NCBI GenBank assembly: GCA_910579075.1
Contig: CAJTSV010000116.1
Coordinates: forward strand, 251-11,779
Reading direction: 5' to 3'
From: an uncultured Eubacterium sp.
Lineage (GTDB): Bacteria; Bacillota; Clostridia; Lachnospirales; Lachnospiraceae
DNA length: 11,529 bases
The position numbers and the translations under genes are program-made. The notes below the pieces were generated by a model, which searched no databases, had not been told where the DNA came from, and saw only the letters and a program-made list of their open reading frames with translations. Shown piece by piece: positions 1 through 7,102 of the stretch (position 1 is the first letter of the stretch; every line of letters begins with the position of its first letter).

Positions 1-668
1 CAGCCGATGACCGCAAGCGGGATGCCTTCATTCATAAAAATGAAAACTTTATATTAAATTGTGCAAGCAGGTTTGCAAAACATTATATCAGCAAAAGTGA
101 TGATGAATGGTCGATTGCCCTCATCGCTTTTTCCAACGCCATTGACTCCTACAATGAGTCCAAGGGGGCATTTCCGTCTTATGCAAAGCTATTAATCGAG
201 CACCGCCTGACCGATTATTTCCGTTCCCAGGCCCGGTTCTCCTCGGAAATGCAGACCGAGCCCTACCTGTTTGAAGGTGAGGTCGATGAAGACTCAGAAA
301 ATATGGGTTTTCAGATAAATGTCATGAAACAGGCTTCTGTGACCAATGATAATCCGCTGCTGGATGAAATTGTAGCGATTTCTGAATATCTGGATATTTA
401 CGGGATTACATTTACGGAACTGACCGAGTGTTCGCCAAAGGCTGGAAAGACCAAGGATTCCTGTGCCAGCGCTATCCGTTATTTAAAAGAGCATCCGGTT
501 TTAATCAATAATATGAAGACTACAAAACAGCTTCCAATTAAAATTATTTCCGAAAATGCCAAAGTACCCCGAAAAATTCTGGAAAGACATCGTAAATACA
601 TAATAACCGCAGCAGAAATACTTTCCGGTGATTACCCAAAGCTTGCCGAATATCTAAGCCATATCTGA
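1..668 (+). CDS. sigI: RNA polymerase sigma factor SigI, 5' end outside window
   Basis: The reading frame is open from base 3, well before the first in-window ATG at 249, so the gene starts upstream; 221 codons are present of a usual 240-250. The visible N-terminal part is a sigma-70 region 2: a block with DDEWSIALIAF, then AIDSYNESKGAF and the LIEHRLTDYFRSQ segment, all characteristic of SigI. The C-terminal third (KTTKQLPIKII, then RKILERHRKYIITAAEIL and the closing GDYPKLAEYL) matches the SigI-specific DNA-binding domain. SigI is an alternative sigma factor kept inactive by the membrane anti-sigma factor RsgI, which is encoded 91 nt downstream on the same strand. In Bacillus subtilis the system responds to heat or cell-wall state, and in Clostridium thermocellum its paralogues respond to extracellular polysaccharide. 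The regulon in this organism cannot be read from the window. The promoter lies outside it. Confidence 0.93.
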   Translation, partial: ADDRKRDAFIHKNENFILNCASRFAKHYISKSDDEWSIALIAFSNAIDSYNESKGAFPSYAKLLIEHRLTDYFRSQARFSSEMQTEPYLFEGEVDEDSENMGFQINVMKQASVTNDNPLLDEIVAISEYLDIYGITFTELTECSPKAGKTKDSCASAIRYLKEHPVLINNMKTTKQLPIKIISENAKVPRKILERHRKYIITAAEILSGDYPKLAEYLSHI

Positions 669-759
669 GCAGGCTCCAACCAACCCAATCCGGTCATTGT
701 GTTTGTATTTCTGTAGACAGTTATTATTAAGTATTTAGGAAAGAAAGGAGCCATCTACT

Positions 760-2304
760 TTGAAAGCCGTCATAGTAGAATGCAGTAATGGCGCTGCGGT
801 GGCACTGTGTGACGACGGTTCATTCCGGAAGCTGAAAAATAAAGGCTATTCGATTGGACAGGAGCTTATGATTAAACATAAGCCATCCTCAAACCGCATG
901 GTGCAGAAGCTTTCTATCTGTGCTTCGCTGGCATTGGTTCTGTTATCTTTCGCTGGCATTGGTTCCCACAGCTACGTAAAGCCTTATTCTTACGTCAGCC
1001 TGGATATCAATCCTTCTATTGAATATGCTTTGAACCGTTATGACAAGGTCATATCCGTTTCCGGCATCAATAACGAAGGGCAGCAGGTTGTTTCATCCAT
1101 TGAGTCTGATATTAAAAATCAGAACATTACAACTGCATTAGGTGTTACGATTGGGCAATTGGAAAAAGACCATTATATTGTTCAGGAAGCTTACAATCAT
1201 GTGATTGTCAGCGTTTATTCTGCGAACGATACCAAGGCGCAGTCCATTGCTTCGCGCGTGAATTCTTTTTCAGCGCAGCAGTCTGACATCTGTTCGATTG
1301 ATACAATCCCTGTATCAAAAGAAGTCAAGGACGATGCAGATTCACTCGGGATTACACCTGGCAAGCTGGCACTGATTCACGCCGTTGCTGAATCCACATC
1401 AGATTCCGATTTTAATGTATCTGACTGGGCGAATAAAACCGTCAGTGAATTGGAAACAACGATACAGCAGGCGAACAGCAGTGTTCCGGATTCCGGCATC
1501 AGCCCGGCATCGGCCAATGTAGTAACCAGTGAATATTTAAGCAGTGTTTTGGATGACACGACAGACAGCAAGCCAGACAATGCAGCCGTTTCCGATGTGG
1601 ACACCGAACATGAAGCAGGCAGCGCTTCTGCTGATAATCAGACAGCTGCGGCCGGCAGTGGTGCGGCCAGTCCTGGCGCGGGCGATTCCGTTTCCGCTTC
1701 CAAGCCGGACAATACAGGCAGCGTGACACCATCTTCTGACAGCAGCGCAGACAGCCCAGGCAAGCCTGGCACGTCTTCCAGTACAGACAACAGCAGTTCC
1801 GCAGACACAAACAGCATACCGAATCAGGATACATCAGCAAATGCTTCAGATAAGAATCAGTCACCTGACAAAGGTGATTCCAGTGCAGACAGTCCTTCCA
1901 AAAATCCTGAAACCTCAGATTCCGGCAGCAGCCCTTCCAAGGGCGATTCTGCTTCTGAGCCAGGCAGCAATACAAATACGGATGACACCCTGACGGAAGA
2001 CAGTTCCATTAAAAATGATTCTTATCCGGTTTCAGATACAAATGCACCAGATAATGTTTCCGATGAAAATACATCATCCGGCCAGAATACAGCTGACGAT
2101 AACACGTCCGAAGAAGACACGCCAGACCAGGCTGCTTCCAGCGGGACGGTTTCCGATGACAGCATAACCGGCAATGATTCTTTTCAGGAAGAACCCGCAT
2201 ACAAGCCCGTTTCGGATGCCTTGCCACCCGAAAACGGTTCCAGCGGCGACAGTCCGCTGAAAGAAGAAGGGACTTCCGGCAGTCCGGAACCAGCTGAAAA
2301 TTAA
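760..2304 (+). CDS. rsgI: RsgI-type membrane anti-sigma factor with disordered outer tail
   Basis: The start is TTG at 760, nine bases after a clear AAAGGAG (744-750); no nearby ATG fits. The 514-residue product reads as an RsgI protein: a cytosolic N-terminal sigma-binding domain (about 1-45), one membrane helix (about 51-68), and a juxtamembrane domain (about 75-200) that opens with SYVSLDINPSIEY. The N84-P85 bond in that motif is the site of autoproteolysis described for the RsgI family, which primes intramembrane proteolysis and SigI release. From about residue 262 to the end the chain is low-complexity, rich in Ser, Asp, Gly, Pro, Asn and Thr, with few hydrophobic residues and a DSSADSP[GS]K motif twice. 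No carbohydrate-binding or enzymatic domain, LPXTG motif or second membrane helix is seen. The tail recalls the disordered region of B. subtilis RsgI linked to cell-wall sensing; the same role here is an inference. Probably co-transcribed with sigI. Confidence 0.92.
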   Translation: MKAVIVECSNGAAVALCDDGSFRKLKNKGYSIGQELMIKHKPSSNRMVQKLSICASLALVLLSFAGIGSHSYVKPYSYVSLDINPSIEYALNRYDKVISVSGINNEGQQVVSSIESDIKNQNITTALGVTIGQLEKDHYIVQEAYNHVIVSVYSANDTKAQSIASRVNSFSAQQSDICSIDTIPVSKEVKDDADSLGITPGKLALIHAVAESTSDSDFNVSDWANKTVSELETTIQQANSSVPDSGISPASANVVTSEYLSSVLDDTTDSKPDNAAVSDVDTEHEAGSASADNQTAAAGSGAASPGAGDSVSASKPDNTGSVTPSSDSSADSPGKPGTSSSTDNSSSADTNSIPNQDTSANASDKNQSPDKGDSSADSPSKNPETSDSGSSPSKGDSASEPGSNTNTDDTLTEDSSIKNDSYPVSDTNAPDNVSDENTSSGQNTADDNTSEEDTPDQAASSGTVSDDSITGNDSFQEEPAYKPVSDALPPENGSSGDSPLKEEGTSGSPEPAEN

Positions 2305-2322
2305 ATGCTAAAAATCCTGTAC

Positions 2323-2367
2323 AAAAGATCCCCCTGTAATCCATACCGGAATACAGGGGGATCTTTT
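2323..2367. terminator. Bidirectional Rho-independent terminator
   Basis: A perfect 16-bp inverted repeat (2323-2338 with 2352-2367) surrounds a 13-nt loop. The stem has a GATCCCCCTGTA core and is flanked by A/T runs that give a U-tract in both directions. It lies 18 nt after rsgI and 21 nt after the stop of the convergent CoA-transferase gene, so it can end both transcripts. Confidence 0.95.
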
Positions 2368-2388
2368 TATTTATTACGCATGCAGCTT

Positions 2389-3729
2389 CTATTTGTTGCT
2401 CTTTCTCCAGATATTCATCTTTTCTGCTTCTGCAATCAGCTCATCCCGAAAATCCGGATGCGCAATGGAGATAATCGCTTCTGCCTTCTGCCATGTCGAG
2501 AGTCCCTTTACATTGACAATCCCGAACTCTGTTACAAGATAATGCGTATTGGCACGCGTATCGGTTACAATCGAGCCCGGGTTTAACGTAGGCAGAATCC
2601 TGGATTTTACCTGGCCGTCTTTTGTCTTATAGGTCGAAGAACAGCAGATAAAGCTCTTGCCGCCGTTTGACAGGTACGCACCCAGCACAAAATCCAGCTG
2701 TCCGCCTGCACCGCTGATATGCTTTGTCCCGGATGACTCAGAATTCACCTGTCCGAACAGGTCTAAATCAACCGCATTGTTAATGGACATAAAGTTATCC
2801 AGAGAAGAAATTGCCCGGATGTCATTCGTATAGCTGACCGGAGCGCTTAAAATTTCCGGGTTTTCGTCCAGGTAATCATACATTTTCTTTGTTCCGCAGC
2901 CAAATGCAAATGCCTGGCGGTACCGGTCAATGTTTTTCCTGGAACCGTTAATCTTTCCTGCTTTTGCGATATCTACAAAGGCATCCACGTACATTTCCGT
3001 ATGCACGCCGAGGTCTTTTAAATCGGATTCTGCAATCAGGGAACCGACTGCATTCGGCATGCCGCCAATGCCAAGCTGCAGGCATGCGCCGTCTGGAATC
3101 TCATTGACAATCAGCTTTGCAACGGCCTTATCCACTTCGCTTGCCGGGCCGCCTGCACCCATTTCTGCAATCGGCGGATTGCTGCCCTCAACAATAAAAT
3201 CAACATCGGAAATATGTACGTTGTTTTCCGTGCCCCCAAGGCAGCGCGGCATATTCTGGTTTACTTCTACAATAACAGTCGCAGATGTTTCAACTACGGC
3301 TGCGAGATGGGAAGCATTCGGCCCGAAGTTAAAGAACCCGTGGTTATCCATCGGTGCAACCTGGAACATGGCAACCGCATTTTTGGTCTTGGAATCACGG
3401 TAGTAGCGCGGCAGCTCTGAGTAGCGGATTGGCGCATAATATGCGCAGCCCCTGCTGATAAGCCTGCGCTCAATGCCGGACATATGCCAGGAATTCCATG
3501 TAAAATGCTCTCCTGCATCTTCCCGTTCAAAAATAGCCGGCAGCTTTAATAAAATTCCGCCGCGTACATTGACGTCTGTCAGCTCGTCGGTACGTTTTGC
3601 AAGCGCCTTGTCCAGGGCATCTGCGGTGCCGTTGCACCAGCCGTAGTCCACCCAGTCACCGGAGTGTACGGCTTTGACTGCTTCATCAGCTGATACAAGT
3701 TTCTTTTGGTATTCTTCTGAGTATCCCAT
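2389..3729 (-). CDS. but: Butyryl-CoA:acetate CoA-transferase (acetyl-CoA hydrolase/transferase family)
   Basis: A full-length 446-residue protein of the acetyl-CoA hydrolase/transferase family, with ATG at 3729 five bases after AAGGAGG (3735-3741). Long blocks match what is known of gut butyryl-CoA:acetate CoA-transferases: SGDWVDYGWC near residue 23, AGEHFTWNSWHMSGIERR at 72-89, VAPMDNHGFFNFGP at 124-137, LQLGIGGMPNAVGSLIAESD at 217-236, and GAGGQLDFVLGAYLS at 340-354. E245 in HTEMYVDA aligns with the glutamate reported to form the thioester intermediate in the related 4-hydroxybutyrate CoA-transferase. The enzyme would move CoA from butyryl-CoA to acetate in the cytosol, the last step of butyrate formation. 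Close homologues can prefer other acyl-CoAs, such as 4-hydroxybutyryl- or propionyl-CoA, so the exact substrate is uncertain. It stands alone, with its own terminator and a likely Rex-controlled promoter. Confidence 0.88.
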   Translation of the reverse strand: MGYSEEYQKKLVSADEAVKAVHSGDWVDYGWCNGTADALDKALAKRTDELTDVNVRGGILLKLPAIFEREDAGEHFTWNSWHMSGIERRLISRGCAYYAPIRYSELPRYYRDSKTKNAVAMFQVAPMDNHGFFNFGPNASHLAAVVETSATVIVEVNQNMPRCLGGTENNVHISDVDFIVEGSNPPIAEMGAGGPASEVDKAVAKLIVNEIPDGACLQLGIGGMPNAVGSLIAESDLKDLGVHTEMYVDAFVDIAKAGKINGSRKNIDRYRQAFAFGCGTKKMYDYLDENPEILSAPVSYTNDIRAISSLDNFMSINNAVDLDLFGQVNSESSGTKHISGAGGQLDFVLGAYLSNGGKSFICCSSTYKTKDGQVKSRILPTLNPGSIVTDTRANTHYLVTEFGIVNVKGLSTWQKAEAIISIAHPDFRDELIAEAEKMNIWRKSNK

Positions 3730-3767
3730 AATGGCCTCCTTGTATTATAGTATTTTTCTGGAAACTA

Positions 3768-3785
3768 TTGTTAATCGTTTAACGA
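3768..3785. promoter_or_regulatory. Candidate Rex operator
   Basis: The 18-mer TTGTTAATCGTTTAACGA differs at a single position from the clostridial Rex pattern TTGTTAANNNNTTAACAA. Its two half sites match at 7 of 9 positions. It lies 39-56 bases upstream of the CoA-transferase start and covers the expected transcription start of the promoter at 3787-3814, where a repressor would block initiation. Rex is a repressor released by a high NADH/NAD+ ratio and controls fermentation genes in clostridia. The operator call rests on motif match and location only. Confidence 0.7.
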
Positions 3786-3786
3786 T

Positions 3787-3814
3787 ATTTTAATACTACC
3801 ATTTTCAGGAACAA
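3787..3814 (-). promoter_or_regulatory. Probable sigma-A promoter of the CoA-transferase gene
   Basis: On the minus strand TTGTTC (3809-3814) and TAAAAT (3787-3792) are separated by 16 bases, giving a start near 3780 and a leader of about 50 nt. A perfect TATAAT at 3744-3749 is also present, but it would place the start inside the ribosome site, so it is less likely to be the active -10 element. Confidence 0.5.
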
Positions 3815-3848
3815 TGCGCAAGGCTTCCTGATGTGCAAATACAAAAAC

Positions 3849-3894
3849 AAAAAAGGCACCACAGCAAAACTTCTGTCCTGCCATGGTGCTTTTT
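3849..3894 (-). terminator. Rho-independent terminator after the 214-residue gene
   Basis: On the minus strand the arms GCACCA (3884-3889) and TGGTGC (3856-3861) can pair, extended by A/T pairs around one bulged base. They are followed by CTTTTTTG and more T residues. The element lies about 50 nt after the stop of the gene at 3942-4586 and upstream of the CoA-transferase promoter, so it insulates the two units. Confidence 0.8.
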
Positions 3895-3941
3895 CCGGGC
3901 TGCACCGCAAATACGGCCCGCCGCTCTGTTTTCATGCGTTT

Positions 3942-4586
3942 TTATGCTTCTTCCGTCTCCGTAATAACCTTCTTGGAGTCTGCATAGTCGTCAAACATTT
4001 TTTCAACAGCCTTATAGGTGTCCTGTGAAATGCTCGGCAGATCCTGTCCCCAGGACTTTGTAGCCTGTTTAAAGCCTTTTTCGAAGGCTTTGCGCATTTC
4101 TTCCATCTTTTTCGGGTCATCCCCTGCAAGTGCGCTTGCAAAATTGAAGATTCTTTCGGATGTCTGTTTCACGCCATAGTAGCCGTCTTCTGAAATCAGT
4201 TCCTGTGCTTCTTTTTTTGCTGCTGCGTCTACGGAAAAGCCGCCTTTTGCAAGCGTGCTCCAGAATGAATCATCCGCCTGTTTGAATTTCGTCGCCTGTC
4301 CGGTCAGCATTTTGTTTACGATGCTGACAAGCTGGTTCTGTCTTTTTTCCTCGTCTGCCTTCATCTGTTTTACCAGCTCTGCACGCTTCTCAGCGCTCAT
4401 CTTGTTAATCGAATACGTTGCTTTCTTATCGCTGTCAGAAGATGTTTTGTCATATACGGCACCAGCTGATTCTTCTTTTCCGGTTTCTTTCTTTGTGTCC
4501 GTTTCTTTTGTGTTTGTCTTAGATGTACCTGCTGTCATATAAGCTGACGCTGTCGAAGTTACATTTAATCCTGCTACACTGCTCAT
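3942..4586 (-). CDS. Uncharacterised conserved protein, likely in the sigma-28 (motility) regulon
   Basis: The start is taken at ATG 4586 because GGAGGG (4594-4599) lies seven bases upstream. The frame is open to a GTG at 4721, but that extension has no good ribosome site and reads like non-coding sequence. The product has 214 residues, no signal peptide and no membrane helix. Residues 1 to about 50 are Ser/Thr/Lys-rich and look unfolded; the middle is charged and probably helical (KMSAEKRAELVKQMKADEEK), with a predicted coiled-coil character. The C-terminal half holds the most family-like block: LISEDGYYGVKQTSERIFNF, then a segment with KAFEKGFKQATKSWGQDLP and a final TYKAVEKMFDDY. From memory, similar proteins of unknown function occur in Lachnospiraceae and other motile bacteria, but this is not verified. 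The upstream sigma-28-type promoter suggests expression with flagellar or chemotaxis genes. No enzymatic motif was recognised. Confidence 0.85.
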   Translation of the reverse strand: MSSVAGLNVTSTASAYMTAGTSKTNTKETDTKKETGKEESAGAVYDKTSSDSDKKATYSINKMSAEKRAELVKQMKADEEKRQNQLVSIVNKMLTGQATKFKQADDSFWSTLAKGGFSVDAAAKKEAQELISEDGYYGVKQTSERIFNFASALAGDDPKKMEEMRKAFEKGFKQATKSWGQDLPSISQDTYKAVEKMFDDYADSKKVITETEEA

Positions 4587-4612
4587 TCTGAATCCCTCCA
4601 TGTTCGTATGAT

Positions 4613-4633
4613 GTGAAACCCGACGGTTTCCAC
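4613..4633 (-). promoter_or_regulatory. Leader hairpin just upstream of the ribosome site
   Basis: GTGAAACC (4613-4620) and GGTTTCCAC (4625-4633) pair around a 4-nt loop with one bulged base. The hairpin lies in the long leader predicted for the 214-residue gene, 13 nt before its GGAGGG. It could influence translation or mRNA stability; no known riboswitch class was recognised. Confidence 0.45.
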
Positions 4634-4751
4634 TTACTGGTGTTCTTTCATAACAGAATATGCTATGATTATGCAATTCCGTTTGCATGTCAGGCCCTGT
4701 CCGGTGCAGAATCGGGCGCACCTTATGCCAGATATTTCCTGATTATAATCT

Positions 4752-4778
4752 ATATCGGCCAGAATCCGTAATATCTTA
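4752..4778 (-). promoter_or_regulatory. Candidate sigma-28 (SigD/FliA) promoter
   Basis: On the minus strand TAAG (4775-4778), exactly 15 bases, then GCCGATAT (4752-4759). The sigma-28 consensus is TAAA, about 15 bases, GCCGATA[AT], so only one -35 base differs. The predicted start near 4745 would give a leader of roughly 155 nt before the ATG at 4586. A TATAAT at 4742-4747 directly follows but has only a weak -35 partner. No flagellar gene is in the window. Confidence 0.7.
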
Positions 4779-4842
4779 AGAAACGCGACACAATTAACCA
4801 TGCCCATTTATGACAATTTCTCTCCAGGAGCGCATGCCGTAC

Positions 4843-6222
4843 TCAGGCCGTCTTTGGATTTGCCCCTTCTTTCTGCCGGTTCAGCACCTTCATCACATAG
4901 ATATACGCCGGTATCAGGAACAAATCAGCCAGAATCCACGCAGCCGGGCTTGCAAAGCAGACCCCGATATAGCCGGCCGCCGGAATCAGGAACATGCCTG
5001 CCAGGCCCCTTCCTGCCATTTCGCACACGCCTGCAAGAATCGCCAGCCTGCTGTGCCCAAGCCCCTGTATCGTAAAGCGCAGGATGCCGACCAGTGCAAG
5101 CGGAAAATAAAACGCACTGTTAATAAGCAGCATCAGACGCACATTTCCCAGAATGTCGATTTCATCCGCATCCAGAAACAGCAGCGCTATCTGCGAGCTG
5201 AACAGATACAGGATGCCAAACGCCAGCAGCGAGTATACAAGCCCAATCACGCAGCAGGACAGCAGCCCCTTTGTGATGCGTTTTAATTCCCCCGCACCCA
5301 GGTTTTGTCCTGCATAGGTCGACATCGTAGAGCCCATCGCATCAAAGGCACAGCAGAAAAACATGCTGACCTTGTTCGAAGCCGTAACCGAAGCCACGGC
5401 CATAGAGCCCAGCGTATTGACCGAAGCCTGCAGTATCACGCTGCCAATTGCCGTAATCGAATACTGCAGCCCCATCGGGATTCCCATATTGCACAGCTTT
5501 GCCATGCAGGTTTTATCCGGCTGCCATTCTTCTTTCGTGATTTTGAGCACCTCATACTTTTTCTTCATATAAAAAAGGCACATCACGCCCGAAATGCCCT
5601 GCGAAATTACCGTAGCCCATGCCGCGCCTGCCACGCCCATATCAAACACTAAAATCAGCGCCAGGTCGAGCCCGATATTTAAAAGCGATGACAGAATCAG
5701 AAACATCAGGGGGCTTTTGCTGTCGCCCAGCGAGCGGATAATGCCGGAAAGCAGGTTATACAGGTATATGACCGGAATTCCCAGGAAAATAACAAATATG
5801 TAATCAAAGGCTCCCTGCCGGATATCCGCCGGCGTGTCCATCCAGCGCAGGATATTGCTGCATAACAGGCAGACCGCAACGGTCATGACAGCGGCAAAGC
5901 CGCAGGCCAGCCAGATGCCGTTTGCCACGTATTTTCTCAGATAATGGTAATCCTTTGCCCCGAACATCTGTGCCACCGGAATCGCAAACCCGTTGCAGAT
6001 GCCCATGCAGAATCCAATTACCATAAAATTGACTGCACCAGTCGAGCCGACCGCAGCCAGTGCATTGACGCCCAGAAACTTTCCAACAATAATCGTGTCC
6101 ATCATGCTGTAAAACTGCTGAAACAGCATGCCCAGCATCAGGGGCAGGAAAAACGCGAAAATCAGTTTCATGGGCGAGCCTTTGGTCATATCTTTGCTAA
6201 TGCTTTTTTCCATACTTGCCAC
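4843..6222 (-). CDS. MATE family multidrug/Na+ antiporter-type efflux protein
   Basis: A 459-residue integral membrane protein with about twelve hydrophobic segments in two similar halves, the size and layout of MATE transporters. Family-like features include the N-terminal GSPMKLIFAFFLPLMLG segment, FYSMMDTIIVGKFLGVNALAAVGSTG in the first helices, and the equivalent region of the second half starting near MGIPMGLQYSITAIGS, with ASVTASNKVSMF following. MATE proteins export organic cations, drugs or metabolites across the cytoplasmic membrane in exchange for Na+ or H+; the substrate here cannot be told. The start is uncertain: GTG at 6222 lies four bases from AGGA, while ATG at 6213 lies 13 bases from it, and both spacings are suboptimal. 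No clear terminator was seen after the gene; the sigma-28-type promoter of the next gene lies in that gap. Confidence 0.92.
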   Translation of the reverse strand: MASMEKSISKDMTKGSPMKLIFAFFLPLMLGMLFQQFYSMMDTIIVGKFLGVNALAAVGSTGAVNFMVIGFCMGICNGFAIPVAQMFGAKDYHYLRKYVANGIWLACGFAAVMTVAVCLLCSNILRWMDTPADIRQGAFDYIFVIFLGIPVIYLYNLLSGIIRSLGDSKSPLMFLILSSLLNIGLDLALILVFDMGVAGAAWATVISQGISGVMCLFYMKKKYEVLKITKEEWQPDKTCMAKLCNMGIPMGLQYSITAIGSVILQASVNTLGSMAVASVTASNKVSMFFCCAFDAMGSTMSTYAGQNLGAGELKRITKGLLSCCVIGLVYSLLAFGILYLFSSQIALLFLDADEIDILGNVRLMLLINSAFYFPLALVGILRFTIQGLGHSRLAILAGVCEMAGRGLAGMFLIPAAGYIGVCFASPAAWILADLFLIPAYIYVMKVLNRQKEGANPKTA

Positions 6223-6278
6223 TCATTCCTTTCTTCCATATAATGCAGCAGACTCTGTTCCATCTGCACATTCTGTAA

Positions 6279-6336
6279 CAAAAAAAGACCCTGCAGCGCC
6301 TTTTTTCCATTCGCTGGAAACAGACGCTGCAAAGTC
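6279..6336 (-). terminator. Terminator with nested hairpin after mtnN
   Basis: On the minus strand a 12-bp stem (6325-6336 with 6287-6298, two G-U pairs) is followed by a run of seven T residues (6280-6286). The loop contains a second small hairpin, TTTCCA with TGGAAA. It lies 24 nt after the mtnN stop and ahead of the MATE gene, so it separates the luxS-mtnN operon from the transporter. Confidence 0.9.
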
Positions 6337-6359
6337 CGGCTGAACCTGCTGCAAAGCAG

Positions 6360-7058
6360 TTACTGGAATGCTTTCACAAATTCCAGTACCATTTTTGCGC
6401 AATGCCCTGCTGCCTGGATTTCAAATTCCGGATAATCCATCTGCGCAGAGCCGTCCGCTTTATCCGAAATCGCCCGGATAATGACAAACGGAAGCTGGTT
6501 CAATACCGCTGCCTGTGCAATGGAAGCGCCTTCCATTTCCGCACAGTCTCCCTGAAATTCTGTAATCAGGCGTTCTTTCACCTGAGCACTGGAAATAAAC
6601 TGGTCGCCGCTGAGCACGCACCCTTTTGCCACATTCACATCCGGGTTTGCGCGCCTGCAGGCCGCTGCCACAGCCTCCGCCATTCCTGCATCCGCAGTAA
6701 ATTCCCGTGTTTCAAAGCCAGGAATCCTTCCCGGCTCATAACCAAGCGGCGTAACATCCATATCGTGCTGGATTGCCTTTTCCGATACGAGAATATCGCC
6801 GATATCCAGCTTTGCATTCAAAGAACCTGCAACGCCTGTATTCATCACATGCGTTATCGCAAATAAATCCGCCAGCACCTGCACGCACATGGCTGCATTC
6901 ACCTTGCCGACCCCGCACTGAACCACGACCACGGATGCACCTTCCAGTGTTCCCTCATAAAAATCCATGCCCGCCTTTGTCACAACCTGTTCTGTTTTCA
7001 TGGCTTCCTTTAATGCTGCCACTTCGGATTCCATTGCACCGATAATTCCGATTTTCAT
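6360..7058 (-). CDS. mtnN: 5'-methylthioadenosine/S-adenosylhomocysteine nucleosidase
   Basis: A 232-residue cytosolic enzyme, the normal length for MTA/SAH nucleosidase (Pfs). It hydrolyses S-adenosylhomocysteine to adenine and S-ribosylhomocysteine, and also methylthioadenosine and 5'-deoxyadenosine. The N-terminal IGIIGAMESEV contains the catalytic E12. The block NTGVAGSL (73-80) belongs to the nucleoside phosphorylase fold. E176 in AEMEGAS and D199 in RAISDKAD correspond to Glu174 and Asp197 of the E. coli enzyme, so the active site is intact. ATG 7058 follows AAAGGAG (7068-7074) by nine bases. The gene starts 44 nt after the luxS stop with no terminator between, so the two form an operon in which this product makes the substrate of LuxS. 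Confidence 0.96.
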   Translation of the reverse strand: MKIGIIGAMESEVAALKEAMKTEQVVTKAGMDFYEGTLEGASVVVVQCGVGKVNAAMCVQVLADLFAITHVMNTGVAGSLNAKLDIGDILVSEKAIQHDMDVTPLGYEPGRIPGFETREFTADAGMAEAVAAACRRANPDVNVAKGCVLSGDQFISSAQVKERLITEFQGDCAEMEGASIAQAAVLNQLPFVIIRAISDKADGSAQMDYPEFEIQAAGHCAKMVLEFVKAFQ

Positions 7059-7102
7059 TCTGATATGCTCCTTTCCCCTCCGGCACTGCCTGTCCCGGAT
7101 AT

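Noticed and set aside
669..759. SigI-dependent promoter between sigI and rsgI
   Set aside because: No convincing paired -35/-10 SigI motif was seen. The 91-nt gap otherwise holds only the rsgI ribosome site.
1499..1975. Long minus-strand and other-frame ORFs inside rsgI
   Set aside because: They are shadows of the serine/aspartate-rich coding frame: odd Cys/His/Trp-rich composition, no ribosome site, and the + frame has clear RsgI domains.
1500..2304. RsgI tail as a cell-wall anchored adhesin (SD-repeat type)
   Set aside because: No LPXTG motif or C-terminal membrane anchor, and no strict SD dipeptide repeat; the N-terminal two fifths are clearly RsgI.
3744..3749. Perfect TATAAT as the -10 of the CoA-transferase promoter
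   Set aside because: Transcription would start inside the AAGGAGG ribosome site, leaving no functional leader. The upstream TTGTTC/TAAAAT pair is more sensible.
4587..4721. N-terminal extension of the 214-residue protein to GTG 4721
   Set aside because: No good ribosome site upstream of 4721, the extension reads as non-coding, and GGAGGG is well placed for ATG 4586.
4800..5652. Plus-strand ORFs opposite the MATE gene
   Set aside because: Antisense shadows of a well-supported transporter; low-complexity His/Arg/Pro-rich translations with no family features.
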